Assembly: GCF_003076515.1 (NCBI RefSeq)
Contig: NZ_CP022390.1
Span: 310,001 to 374,000 of the forward strand
DNA from: Alcaligenes aquatilis
Lineage (GTDB): Bacteria > Pseudomonadota > Gammaproteobacteria > Burkholderiales > Burkholderiaceae_B
Length of the DNA stretch: 64,000 bases
Direction of reading: 5' to 3'
Position 1 is the first letter of the stretch. Every line of letters starts with the position of its first letter. A program made the position numbers and the translations under genes. Under the pieces are notes generated by a model. It worked only from the letters and a program-made list of their open reading frames with translations. It made no database searches and was not told where the DNA came from. Of this stretch, positions 1 through 8,549 are shown one piece after another.

Positions 1-2
1 AC

Positions 3-953
3 TGTGATTGGGAAGAGGCTGGAAAGTATCAGGTTGCGGTCGGGCAGCGTGGCATTTCATTTCTGAACGATTACGCCAGCTTGCTGGATGATTTTGATTA
101 CCCTTACCAGCGTATTGAGGGGCAGTCGCTTGCCCGAGTGCTGGGCTCGACCTACTACAGCCAAGCTATCTATACAGAGCGTTCGGTGCTTGTACAGCCT
201 GCGGCTTTAGTCAATGGGCTGGCCGAGCATTTGCCGGCAAATGTGGAGCTCTATGAAGAGCACCCTGTGCTGGAGTTCAAACAGCACAATGGTCAATATC
301 ATATCCATACCCAAGATGCGGTGTTCCAGAGTCCCAAGGTGATTCTGGCAACGAATATCTTTACCCAGGAGTTTGGTTACTTGCGCTCTCGCATGTTGCC
401 GACCATGACGTATGCCAGCATGACCCGAGCCCTGAGCCTGCAGGAAATGCAATTGTTTCGGGAGCAGCATTCTTGGGGGGCCACGCCTGCCGATCATGGT
501 GGGACAACTCTGCGTTTGACTCGGGACCGACGCTTGGTGATCCGCAATAGTTACCAGTTTGTCCCCAAGTACCATGACGACCTCCAGAGCCGACGTGCCA
601 TACGGGACAGCCATCTTCAAGGTCTGCAGGCGCGCTATCCATCACTGGAAAACTTGACGCTGGACTATACCTGGGGTGGAGCTTGCGCCTTGTCGCGTAA
701 TTACCAGCCTTTCTTTGGCCAATTGGATAGCAATCTTTATTTTTCGGGTGTCCACCAAAGCGTGGGGGCCACTCGGGGATCTATTACCGGCAAGTTATTG
801 GCGCAATTGGCCTTGGGTGAGCACTCCGAGAGCCTGTCGGACATGCTGGAGATCAGCCAGAAACCCGCTATCAACCCCCCTGAACCTTTCTTGAGTATCG
901 GCGTTAACGCACGCATGGCCTTGGCCAGGCGTGCGTCTGCCAGTGAGCTATAA
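3..953 (+). CDS. FAD-dependent oxidoreductase (DAO family), 3' part
   Basis: Partial gene: the frame is already open at the left edge, so the N-terminal FAD-binding Rossmann motif is outside the window. The remaining 316 or so residues look like the substrate and C-terminal half of a DAO-type flavoprotein, the group that includes gamma-glutamylputrescine oxidase and D-amino-acid dehydrogenases. Support comes from the VILATN strand that closes the FAD domain and from the C-terminal block FSGVHQSVGATRGSITGKLLA, which resembles the second flavin-contacting segment of the family. It ends 34 bp before a glutamate-type symporter on the same strand, so an amine or amino-acid oxidase paired with its uptake system is a reasonable inference. 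The substrate cannot be read from the sequence. Confidence 0.75.
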   Translation, partial: CDWEEAGKYQVAVGQRGISFLNDYASLLDDFDYPYQRIEGQSLARVLGSTYYSQAIYTERSVLVQPAALVNGLAEHLPANVELYEEHPVLEFKQHNGQYHIHTQDAVFQSPKVILATNIFTQEFGYLRSRMLPTMTYASMTRALSLQEMQLFREQHSWGATPADHGGTTLRLTRDRRLVIRNSYQFVPKYHDDLQSRRAIRDSHLQGLQARYPSLENLTLDYTWGGACALSRNYQPFFGQLDSNLYFSGVHQSVGATRGSITGKLLAQLALGEHSESLSDMLEISQKPAINPPEPFLSIGVNARMALARRASASEL

Positions 954-987
954 GCTCTGCCACTAACAATAACGAGGAGCATATTGA

Positions 988-2325
988 ATGACTATTTGGA
1001 GTTTAACCATCGATTTTGGCATTGCCAGCGGTTTGATCCTGCTGTGCAAACTGATCCGGGCCAATGTCACCCTGGTACAAAAGCTGTTTATGCCGGTCGC
1101 CCTGATTGCTGGCTTGTTGGGCCTGGCGCTGGGACCACAGGGGGCTGATATTTTGCCGTTCTCCGGTTCGTTCAACGCTTACGGCGGGATGTTGATCGCT
1201 GTTATTTTTGCTGGCGTTGGGCTCTCTACCCGTTTTCCTGCACCGTCATTGCTGGTGTCACGATCCGGACAGTTATGGGCGTTCAATCAGATGGCAACGG
1301 CATCGCAGTGGTTGCTGGGGTTGGTGGCAGGAGCTTTGCTGTTTACCTACTTCTGGCCGGATCTATCCCCTGCCTTCGGGCTGATCATGCCTGCTGGTTT
1401 CATGGGGGGCCATGGAACTGCTGTGGCGATGGGGAACTCGTTTGCCGAGTTGGGCTGGGCAGATGCCACAACCTTGGCTTTGACCTCGGCAACGGTAGGG
1501 GTGTTTGCCGCTATTTTGATTGGCCTGGCGATTATCCGCTATGGCGCCCGCAAAGGTCTGATCAGTGGTTTGACCCCATTTGAACAAATGGAGAAGCATC
1601 ATCGCAAGGGCTTGATTGAGGCGGCAGACCGCGTCGCTATTGGCAAAGAAACGGTATCGGCTTCCTCGATTGATGCCTTGTCCTTGCATATTGCACTGAT
1701 ATTGCTGATTACCGCCGGTGCATACTATTTGAGTTCTTACCTGTCTGGTTTGAATGACTTTATTTCCGTGCCGACTTTTGCCTGCGCGTTTTTACTTGGA
1801 ACGGTCAGCCGATCCTTGCTGGATCGACTGGGCTTGCTTCAGCATTTTGACGTCAAGCTATTTAATCATGTCTCCAGTACAGCAACGGACTATCTGATCG
1901 TCTTTGGGATTGCGTCGATCAAGATTACTGTGCTGTTGAGCTATGCTGTTCCCCTGTTGGTACTGATGATCATCGGTTTGCTATTGTGCCTGTTCATGGT
2001 GTTTTATGTGGCACCTCGCATGCTCGACGAACGTTGGTTCGAGAAAGGTGTGTTTTCGTGGGGCTGGATGACGGGCACGGTGGCGATTGCCATTTTGCTC
2101 TTGCGCATTGCCGACCCGGATCGTAAAACGTCGATTCTGGACGATTACGCCATTGCGTATGTGCCCGGCGCTGTATTCGACATTATTTTGATCTCGTTCA
2201 TGCCTGGACTGATTCTGCAGGGTTTCATTTATGAAACAATGGCTGCCTTGGTCGCTTATATGATCGTAGTGGGCGTGATCGGTCGAATGCTCAAGGGGCG
2301 TGCCTTGCGCTTGAAGGCGGCCTGA
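988..2325 (+). CDS. GltS-type sodium/glutamate symporter
   Basis: 445-residue integral membrane protein of the ESS (glutamate:Na+ symporter) family. It has two inverted halves, each with a re-entrant signature: GGHGTAVAMG near residue 140 and GWMTGTVAIA near residue 355, as expected for GltS. Hydrophobic segments run through the whole chain with a short charged loop near 190-225. The ATG has a good GAGGAG ribosome site at 973-978. It follows the partial FAD oxidoreductase by 34 bp and precedes a LysR gene by 25 bp, so the three probably form one unit. The family transports glutamate with sodium; the true substrate here may be a related dicarboxylic amino acid. Confidence 0.85.
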   Translation: MTIWSLTIDFGIASGLILLCKLIRANVTLVQKLFMPVALIAGLLGLALGPQGADILPFSGSFNAYGGMLIAVIFAGVGLSTRFPAPSLLVSRSGQLWAFNQMATASQWLLGLVAGALLFTYFWPDLSPAFGLIMPAGFMGGHGTAVAMGNSFAELGWADATTLALTSATVGVFAAILIGLAIIRYGARKGLISGLTPFEQMEKHHRKGLIEAADRVAIGKETVSASSIDALSLHIALILLITAGAYYLSSYLSGLNDFISVPTFACAFLLGTVSRSLLDRLGLLQHFDVKLFNHVSSTATDYLIVFGIASIKITVLLSYAVPLLVLMIIGLLLCLFMVFYVAPRMLDERWFEKGVFSWGWMTGTVAIAILLLRIADPDRKTSILDDYAIAYVPGAVFDIILISFMPGLILQGFIYETMAALVAYMIVVGVIGRMLKGRALRLKAA

Positions 2326-2350
2326 CACCCGCAGTTCATTTCACAGGTCT

Positions 2351-3283
2351 ATGGAAAAAATAGGATTTGAATTAAGGCAGATCCAGGCTTTGGTGGCAGT
2401 GGGAAAAACGCGAAGTTTTTCCGCTGCCGCACAACAATTGCAGCTTAGTCAAGCGGCGGTCTCGCAGAATATAGCCAAGCTTGAGGAGAGCTATGGCGTG
2501 TTGTTGGTGCAGCGTCAGAACCGCCCGGTCAGACTGACGCAGGCTGGTAAAAAACTGCTCGAACTGGGCCAGTCCTGGTTATTGCAAGCGGTTCATATGC
2601 AGAATTTTCTGCAGTTCAGCCATTCCTCTCAGGTCAAGCATCTGCGTATCGGTATCATCGATTCAATTACCTCGGTTCTGGCACCGTTCATTGTCGAGAA
2701 CTTCTCTGATCGGGCGCAAACACTGCATGTGCAATCGGGGGTGATCAGCAGTCTGGATTCCAGTTTCAATGCGGGCGAGCTGGACTTGTTGGTAAGCACG
2801 CACGTGGCCTCGGGTACGCCCGCCTGTCGCGCGTCTTTGTTGGTGCAAGACCCGTATGTGCTGATTGCCCCCAGTATTCACGCCCGCCTCACCTTCAATG
2901 AGATGGTTCAGCAACTGAGCTATATCGGCTATGACAGGCGCTCCCAGATTGGTCGTCGAATAGAATCCATTTTTCAAAAGCACGACATCACGGTCAACAA
3001 TACGCTTTATGTCGACTCTTTTGATACGCTCTCCAAGCTGGTCGCCTCCGGGGTTGGTTGGGGCTTGATTTCGGCCTTTAGTCTGCAAGGGATTACCGCC
3101 TTGTCTCCCCATCTGATTGTGCGCAATGTGTTTGACGGACGCTACTCCCGCAACATTTATCTTCTGAGTAATAGTGCCCTGGCTCAAGACTTTGTTGAAC
3201 ATACGCGGGTAATGTTTCAGGAGTTCCTGAAAGAGACTGTCCGAAGAGGTATTCAGCAGCATTTCCCGTTGATTACGTTTTGA
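2351..3283 (+). CDS. LysR-family transcriptional regulator
   Basis: 310 residues, the usual length for LysR regulators. The N-terminal winged helix-turn-helix is clear (about residues 6-65: RSFSAAAQQLQLSQAAVSQNI, then the wing around RPVRLTQAGK). The rest is the two-lobed periplasmic-binding-like effector domain. It lies 25 bp downstream of the gltS-like gene on the same strand, unlike the usual divergent LysR arrangement, so it may be co-transcribed with the transporter and oxidoreductase it could control. The effector is unknown. Confidence 0.85.
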   Translation: MEKIGFELRQIQALVAVGKTRSFSAAAQQLQLSQAAVSQNIAKLEESYGVLLVQRQNRPVRLTQAGKKLLELGQSWLLQAVHMQNFLQFSHSSQVKHLRIGIIDSITSVLAPFIVENFSDRAQTLHVQSGVISSLDSSFNAGELDLLVSTHVASGTPACRASLLVQDPYVLIAPSIHARLTFNEMVQQLSYIGYDRRSQIGRRIESIFQKHDITVNNTLYVDSFDTLSKLVASGVGWGLISAFSLQGITALSPHLIVRNVFDGRYSRNIYLLSNSALAQDFVEHTRVMFQEFLKETVRRGIQQHFPLITF

Positions 3284-3412
3284 GCCTTGCCGGTATCAGG
3301 TGGCGTGTCAACGTGGCCTGAGCAGGCGGTGGATAAGGAGGCGCTTTTTTTACCTGCTTTGGAGTTTGCACCGTAAAATACAACAAAATAGTTTAGAGCT
3401 AAAGGAGTTGTG

Positions 3413-4993
3413 GTGAGTGCAGAGACAACAGTAGATGCGATTGTGGTTGGGGCAGGGCACAATGGCCTGGCGGCGGCTGTGGAGTTAGCCAGCCGTGGTT
3501 GGAAGGTTCAAGTTGTGGAAGCCAAAAGTTCGGCTGGCGGTGCGGTCAGCACTCAAGAGCTGACCTTGCCGGGCTTCAAGCATGACGTATGTGCCATGAA
3601 CCTGTCCTCTTTTGCCGGCTCTGCGTTTTTCCAGCGTCATAAAGAGGCGCTAGGCCGTCACGGTTTGGCTTTCGTCCCCGCAGAGCATTGCTTTGCCAGC
3701 GTGTTCCGGGATCAAAGCTATTTGGGTGTCAGCACGAATCTGGAAACGACCTTGGCGCGCATTCGTGCGGTTTCTGAAAAAGACGCTCAGGCCTGGCAAG
3801 CCATGCTGGAGGACTTTCAGCGTAAAGCTCCTCATTTGTTTGCGGTGCTGGGTAGCCCTATGCCTTCCATAGGCCTGTTCAAAAGCGCGTGGAAGAGCTG
3901 GCGTGAGCTGGGCAAGGATGGCGTGGCCGAGCTGATGCAATTGCTGCTGGCGACACCTCGTGACTTTCTGGACCGCCATTTCGAGAGCGACTCATTGAAA
4001 GCCATGATGGCGGCCTGGGGGCTGCATGTGGATTTCACACCAGACACTGCCGGTGGTGCCTTGTTCCCTTACCTTGAATCCATGGCTAATCAAGCTTTCG
4101 GTATGGTGATCGGGCAGGGCGGTGCCGATACGATTATTCGTGCCATGACGGGTTTGTTGCAGGAGTTGGGCGGGGAGCTGCTATTGAATGCCCCCGTGCA
4201 AACGATTGAGCAGGAAAACGGTCGAGCCAGTGGTGTCGTTCTGGCCGATGGTCGTCGCCTGAAAGCGCGCAAGGCCGTGATTGCGAATCTGAATCCTCAA
4301 CTCGTCTTTGGTCGTCTGGTGCAGTCCGCTGCGGTTCCCAAAGATTATCAGAAGAAAGTCGATGCCTTCCGCCCCGGTTTGGGCACCATGATGATTCATT
4401 TGGCGCTGGATGGCTTGCCTGACTGGAAAGCCGGTGCCGAGCTGCAGCGTTTCTCCTACGTGCATCTGGCGCCCGATATGGCCATGATGAGCCGTGTCTA
4501 CGCCGAAGCCGCCGCAGGCTTGTTGCCTGTCGAGCCTGTGCTGGTGGTTGGGCAGGGTACGGCCCTGGATCCTTCCCGCGCCCCGGCGGGGAAACATACT
4601 TTGTGGATTCAAGTGCGTGTGCTACCTGCTCAGGTCAAAGGCGATGCTGCTGCTCAGATTGCGGCCGGCGACTGGTCACAGCTGAAAGAGGCGTATGCAG
4701 AGCGGGTTCTGGATTTGCTCGAAAGCTATGCGCCCGGTTTGCGTAGCAAGATTCTGGGCCGCCACATCATGTCGCCTCAGGATCTGGAGCAGTTCAATGC
4801 GAACTTGATTGGTGGTGATAACCTCTCGGGTAGCCACCACTTGGATCAGAACTTTTTCTTTCGCCCAGTGGCCGGCTACTCCAAATACAAGACGCCGATC
4901 AAGGATCTGTACTTATGCGGTGCCTCGACCTGGCCGGGTGCAGGGACAGGGGCTGGATCAGGCTATATGCTGGCCAATCTGCTGGCGAAGTAA
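3413..4993 (+). CDS. PYROXD2-like NAD(P)/FAD-dependent oxidoreductase
   Basis: About 526 residues, related to phytoene desaturase/CrtI and the PYROXD2 group. The N-terminal dinucleotide-binding motif GAGHNGLAAAVELASRG is complete and is followed by an acidic strand end (VVEAK), as in FAD Rossmann folds. The C-terminal FAD-contact segment LYLCGASTWPGAGTGAGSGY closes the protein and is typical of the amine-oxidase/desaturase superfamily. Two GTG codons compete as start (3410 and 3413). The AGGAG at 3403-3407 sits only 2 bases from the first and 5 from the second, so 3413 is chosen. No carotenoid genes are nearby, so a pigment role is unlikely; the substrate is unknown. Its stop lies 11 bp from that of convergent glcC. 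Confidence 0.75.
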   Translation: MSAETTVDAIVVGAGHNGLAAAVELASRGWKVQVVEAKSSAGGAVSTQELTLPGFKHDVCAMNLSSFAGSAFFQRHKEALGRHGLAFVPAEHCFASVFRDQSYLGVSTNLETTLARIRAVSEKDAQAWQAMLEDFQRKAPHLFAVLGSPMPSIGLFKSAWKSWRELGKDGVAELMQLLLATPRDFLDRHFESDSLKAMMAAWGLHVDFTPDTAGGALFPYLESMANQAFGMVIGQGGADTIIRAMTGLLQELGGELLLNAPVQTIEQENGRASGVVLADGRRLKARKAVIANLNPQLVFGRLVQSAAVPKDYQKKVDAFRPGLGTMMIHLALDGLPDWKAGAELQRFSYVHLAPDMAMMSRVYAEAAAGLLPVEPVLVVGQGTALDPSRAPAGKHTLWIQVRVLPAQVKGDAAAQIAAGDWSQLKEAYAERVLDLLESYAPGLRSKILGRHIMSPQDLEQFNANLIGGDNLSGSHHLDQNFFFRPVAGYSKYKTPIKDLYLCGASTWPGAGTGAGSGYMLANLLAK

Positions 4994-5004
4994 GCCCACA
5001 CAAC

Positions 5005-5769
5005 CTAGAGGCCATTCAGACGCTGCCGAGCATGCTCCAGGCGTAACTGTTTGGCCTCCATCTCCTGAAGCTGTCGCCGAATCCCATCAATATGTTCTTT
5101 GGCTGCGCGTCGGGCCAAGTCCGCTTGACCTTGCGTGACGGCATTACATAAACGGGCATGCTGCCTGTCCAGCCTGCGTTTGGAATCATGATCGGGGTAC
5201 AGGTGCTGCACGGACACGCGTACCGTGGACAACATCAAGTCGTTGAACAGGCTGATCATGTGTACCAGCACCGGATTATGCGAGGCCTCACAGATAGCGG
5301 CATGAAAAGCGTGGTCGGCACGAGCAACCTGTTCAGGAGCCGCATCCTGCATTTGCAGATCTTCCAGTTCCTGAAAGCGCCGCCTTATCATGATGTGATC
5401 CGCTTCTGTCCCTCTGGAGGCAGCTAACTGGGCGGCCTCGCTTTCCAATAACTCACGCACTTCCAGCAAGTCATACAGTGTGCGCCCTTGCGCTTGCAGC
5501 AGATGCTCCAGCGGTTTGCTGACAGTGGAGTCAATCAGGTTGGCAACGAAGGACCCTTTGCCATGTCGGGTTTCAATCAAGCCGCGCACGCGCAGGATTT
5601 GTAGTCCTTCCCGCAGGGCAGAGCGGGACACTGCTAGCCGTTGCGTCAGTTGCCGCTCGGACGGCAGAACTTGTCCCGGTTTCAGGACGCCATCCATAAT
5701 AAATGTTTCGATGCGTTGGGCGACCAGCTCGGCGGTGACTTCTAAACGCTTGGGTTCCTGCATGTTCAT
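5005..5769 (-). CDS. glcC: GlcC-like GntR/FCD transcriptional regulator
   Basis: 254 residues of the FadR subfamily of GntR regulators. The winged helix-turn-helix occupies about residues 5-75 (PSERQLTQRLAVSRSALREG, then the wing ending HGKGSFV). An FCD ligand domain follows, with metal-type Asp/His positions in ADHAFH, DRQHARL and AKEHIDG. It is divergent from glcDEF, the classical position of GlcC, which in E. coli responds to glycolate. A TGGT-N3-ACCA operator lies 4 bases upstream of its ATG, where a ribosome site would be expected, which suggests autoregulation and perhaps initiation at the second ATG (5763). Related LldR/PdhR-type regulators cannot be fully excluded. Confidence 0.8.
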   Translation of the reverse strand: MNMQEPKRLEVTAELVAQRIETFIMDGVLKPGQVLPSERQLTQRLAVSRSALREGLQILRVRGLIETRHGKGSFVANLIDSTVSKPLEHLLQAQGRTLYDLLEVRELLESEAAQLAASRGTEADHIMIRRRFQELEDLQMQDAAPEQVARADHAFHAAICEASHNPVLVHMISLFNDLMLSTVRVSVQHLYPDHDSKRRLDRQHARLCNAVTQGQADLARRAAKEHIDGIRRQLQEMEAKQLRLEHARQRLNGL

Positions 5770-5772
5770 TCG

Positions 5773-5783
5773 TGGTCAGACCA
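5773..5783. promoter_or_regulatory. FadR-family operator, glcC-proximal
   Basis: The sequence TGGTCAGACCA is a perfect TGGT-N3-ACCA dyad, the consensus half-site arrangement of the FadR/PdhR/LldR/GlcC subfamily of GntR regulators. It abuts the glcC start codon. A second copy lies at 5876-5890. Binding by the adjacent GlcC is inference. Confidence 0.7.
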
Positions 5784-5875
5784 GTTGTGTGCGTGTGAAA
5801 ATGATAACAAGCTGATTATCTATCTGTCTGATTTTTAAGTATAAATATAAACCCTAATACTCTCTAAGGGTAAAA

Positions 5876-5890
5876 ACTGGTCGGACCAGT
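5876..5890. promoter_or_regulatory. FadR-family operator, glcD-proximal
   Basis: ACTGGTCGGACCAGT is a 15-bp perfect inverted repeat with a TGGT-N3-ACCA core, 75 bp before the glcD ATG. Its centre is 105 bp from the centre of the operator at 5773-5783, close to ten helical turns. This would place two bound regulator dimers on the same DNA face. Confidence 0.75.
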
Positions 5891-5964
5891 AGTCTGGCGG
5901 CTGGACAAGCCCGCCAGCATCAAAGACCATCCGTTTCAGGAGACTTTAAAAGACAGGAGGCGTC

Positions 5965-7464
5965 ATGAGCTTGCGCTACGACGAAAAACTGGACGGAGTG
6001 CTGCCCCGCGTGGACAAAATGCAGCTGCTTAGCCGTTTGCGTGATGATATTCCCGGCCTGGATGTGCTGCACACGGATGAGCAGTTGCACCCTTATGAGT
6101 GTGATGGGCTCAGTGTGTATCGCGCCAAACCCTTGCTGGTGGTGTTGCCCCGTAATGTGGAGCAGGTACAGGCCGTAATGCGTTTGGCCCATGAAGTCGG
6201 CGTGCCGGTGGTGGCCCGTGGTGCGGGTACCGGTTTGTCGGGCGGTGCCATGCCTTTGGAGCAGGGCATTTTGCTGGTGATGGCACGCTTGAACCAGATT
6301 CTGGATTTGGATCCCGTAGCGGGGATTGCCCGTGTTCAGCCAGGCGTGCGTAATATTGCGATCTCTCAGGCGGCCCAACCCTTTGGTTTGTATTACGCGC
6401 CGGATCCGTCTTCGCAGATTGCCTGTTCGATTGGTGGCAACGTAGCTGAAAATGCGGGTGGTGTGCATTGCCTGAAATATGGCCTGACCGTCCATAATAT
6501 TTTGCGCCTGGAAGTCATTACCGTCACAGGCGAACGCTTGATTCTAGGCTCCGAAGCCCTGGATTCGCCCGGCTTTGATCTGATGGCTTTGTTCACCGGT
6601 TCCGAAGGCATGTTGGGCGTCGTTACGGAAATTACGGTCAAGTTGCTGGCGCGTCCGCCCTGTACGGTGGTGCTGCTGGCCAGTTTTGACGAAGTGGAAA
6701 AAGCGGCCGATGCCGTGGCGCAGATTATTGCCCAGGGGATTGTGCCGGCAGGGCTGGAGATGATGGATCAAATGTCCATCCGTGCAGCCGAGGACTTTAT
6801 TCACGCAGGCTATCCCGTTGATGCACAAGCGATTTTGCTTTGCGAGATTGATGGCGCTTTGGAAGATGTGCAGGACGATGTGGCCCGTGTCGAGCAGGTG
6901 TTGTTCCAGGCCGGTGCGCAAGAGGTGCGAGTGGCTCGGGACGAACAGGAGCGGCAGCGTTTCTGGGCTGGTCGTAAAAATGCTTTTCCCGCCGTAGGCC
7001 GGATCTCACCCGACTATTACTGTATGGATGGCACCATTCCGCGTCGTCAGTTGGCCTATGTCCTGAAGAAAACCGCCGAGCTTTCCGAAGAGTACGGCCT
7101 GCGTGTCGCCAACGTATTTCATGCTGGCGATGGCAATATGCACCCCCTGATTTTGTTCGATGCCAATGAGCCCGGCGAACTGGAACGCGCGGAAGCCTTG
7201 GGTGGCAAGATTCTGGAATTGTGTGTGGAAGTCGGCGGCACAATTACTGGCGAGCACGGCGTAGGTCGAGAAAAAATCAATCAGATGTGTGTGCAGTTCA
7301 ACGAAGACGAGCTGCAGTTTTTCCATGCGATCAAAGCTGCTTTTGATCCCAAAACCATGCTGAATCCCGGCAAGAACATTCCTACCCTGCATCGCTGTGC
7401 CGAAATGGGTGGCATGCATATCCATCACGGGCAACTGCCTTTCCCAGAGTTGGAGCGATTCTGA
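5965..7464 (+). CDS. glcD: Glycolate oxidase, FAD-linked subunit GlcD
   Basis: 499 residues, the standard GlcD length. The N-terminal FAD-binding domain (PCMH/VAO type) has ARGAGTGLSGGAM near residue 85 and CSIGGNVAENAGG near 153. The C-terminal oxidase domain holds VFHAGDGNMHP near 388 and TITGEHGVGREK near 427. With GlcE and GlcF it forms the membrane-associated complex that oxidises glycolate to glyoxylate and passes electrons to the respiratory chain. The ATG has a strong AGGAGG ribosome site. It is first gene of glcDEF; its stop overlaps the glcE start by one base. Confidence 0.95.
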   Translation: MSLRYDEKLDGVLPRVDKMQLLSRLRDDIPGLDVLHTDEQLHPYECDGLSVYRAKPLLVVLPRNVEQVQAVMRLAHEVGVPVVARGAGTGLSGGAMPLEQGILLVMARLNQILDLDPVAGIARVQPGVRNIAISQAAQPFGLYYAPDPSSQIACSIGGNVAENAGGVHCLKYGLTVHNILRLEVITVTGERLILGSEALDSPGFDLMALFTGSEGMLGVVTEITVKLLARPPCTVVLLASFDEVEKAADAVAQIIAQGIVPAGLEMMDQMSIRAAEDFIHAGYPVDAQAILLCEIDGALEDVQDDVARVEQVLFQAGAQEVRVARDEQERQRFWAGRKNAFPAVGRISPDYYCMDGTIPRRQLAYVLKKTAELSEEYGLRVANVFHAGDGNMHPLILFDANEPGELERAEALGGKILELCVEVGGTITGEHGVGREKINQMCVQFNEDELQFFHAIKAAFDPKTMLNPGKNIPTLHRCAEMGGMHIHHGQLPFPELERF

Positions 7465-8549
7465 TGAGTACCGTAGAACATAAGAATCAGGATCGCGGCG
7501 CTGAATTGCTGGAGCAGGTTCAGCAAGCCCTGGCCACGAAAACCCCGTTGCGTCTGCAAGGCGGCAACACCAAAGCCTTTTTGGGCAAAGCCGTGCAGGG
7601 GCAAGCGTTGAGTCTGGCAGGCCATGAAGGTGTGGTCGATTACGACCCGGCGGAGCTGGTGGTCACGGTGCGCGCCGGGACGTCCTTGCAAGCATTGGAA
7701 AAAGTCCTGAACGAGCAAGGCCAATGCCTACCTTTTGAGCCGCCTCTGTTTGATGGCCGAGCCACGGTTGGCGGAGCCACCGCCTGTGGTTTGTCGGGAC
7801 CGCGCCGACCCTGGGTAGGTTCACTACGGGACTATGTGCTGGGCTGTCGTTTGATCAGTGGCATGGGCACACATATGCGTTTTGGCGGCCAGGTCATGAA
7901 GAACGTCGCTGGTTATGACGTGTCGCGTTTGATGGTTGGTGCGCAAGGCGCCTTGGGTGTGATTACGGAGGTGTCCTTCAAGGTCCTGCCGCGTCCACGT
8001 AGTCGCGCCAGTCTGGTGCTGGATGTCGCTCAGCAAGACATGGCGGGTTTATTGCGTGGCTGGCGTGACCAAAGTCGCCCCATTACGGGTGCAGCATGGC
8101 AGGACGGGCGTTTGCATTTGCGTCTGGAAGGGGGAGACAGTTCGGTGCAGTTGGCCCAGGAGCAAATCGGCGGGGAGGCCTTGGACTTGTCCTATTGGGA
8201 TGATTTGTGCGAACAGCGCCTGGAGTTTTTCAGGCAGCCCGGCACTTTGTGGCGAATTGCTTTGCCAGTGGATGCACCCGTACAAACATGGCCGGGCCAG
8301 ATTCTGGTGGATTGGGGTGGGACACAACTGTGGCTGAAATCCGATGCCCCTGCCGAGCAGATTCATGAGCAGGCTCAAACCATGAAAGGGCATGCCCGTT
8401 GCTGGTCTGGATCAGGCACCGGGCAGGATATCTTGCCCGAGTCCTTGTTGATATGGCATCAGCGCTTGAAACAACAACTGGACCCTGTTGGGATTTTTAA
8501 CCCTGGTCGTCTCTTTCCTTCGCTGGAGTCCACATGCAAACACAATTGA
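7464..8549 (+). CDS. glcE: Glycolate oxidase, FAD-binding subunit GlcE
   Basis: 361 residues with a single FAD_binding_4 domain. RLQGGNTKAFLG near residue 30 and FGGQVMKNVAGYDVSRLMVG near 140 are typical of GlcE, which resembles the FAD half of GlcD but lacks the full oxidase domain. The start ATG overlaps the glcD stop (ATGA) and the 3' end overlaps glcF by 16 bases, so the three subunits are translationally coupled. It is required for the active glycolate oxidase complex in E. coli. Confidence 0.93.
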   Translation: MSTVEHKNQDRGAELLEQVQQALATKTPLRLQGGNTKAFLGKAVQGQALSLAGHEGVVDYDPAELVVTVRAGTSLQALEKVLNEQGQCLPFEPPLFDGRATVGGATACGLSGPRRPWVGSLRDYVLGCRLISGMGTHMRFGGQVMKNVAGYDVSRLMVGAQGALGVITEVSFKVLPRPRSRASLVLDVAQQDMAGLLRGWRDQSRPITGAAWQDGRLHLRLEGGDSSVQLAQEQIGGEALDLSYWDDLCEQRLEFFRQPGTLWRIALPVDAPVQTWPGQILVDWGGTQLWLKSDAPAEQIHEQAQTMKGHARCWSGSGTGQDILPESLLIWHQRLKQQLDPVGIFNPGRLFPSLESTCKHN

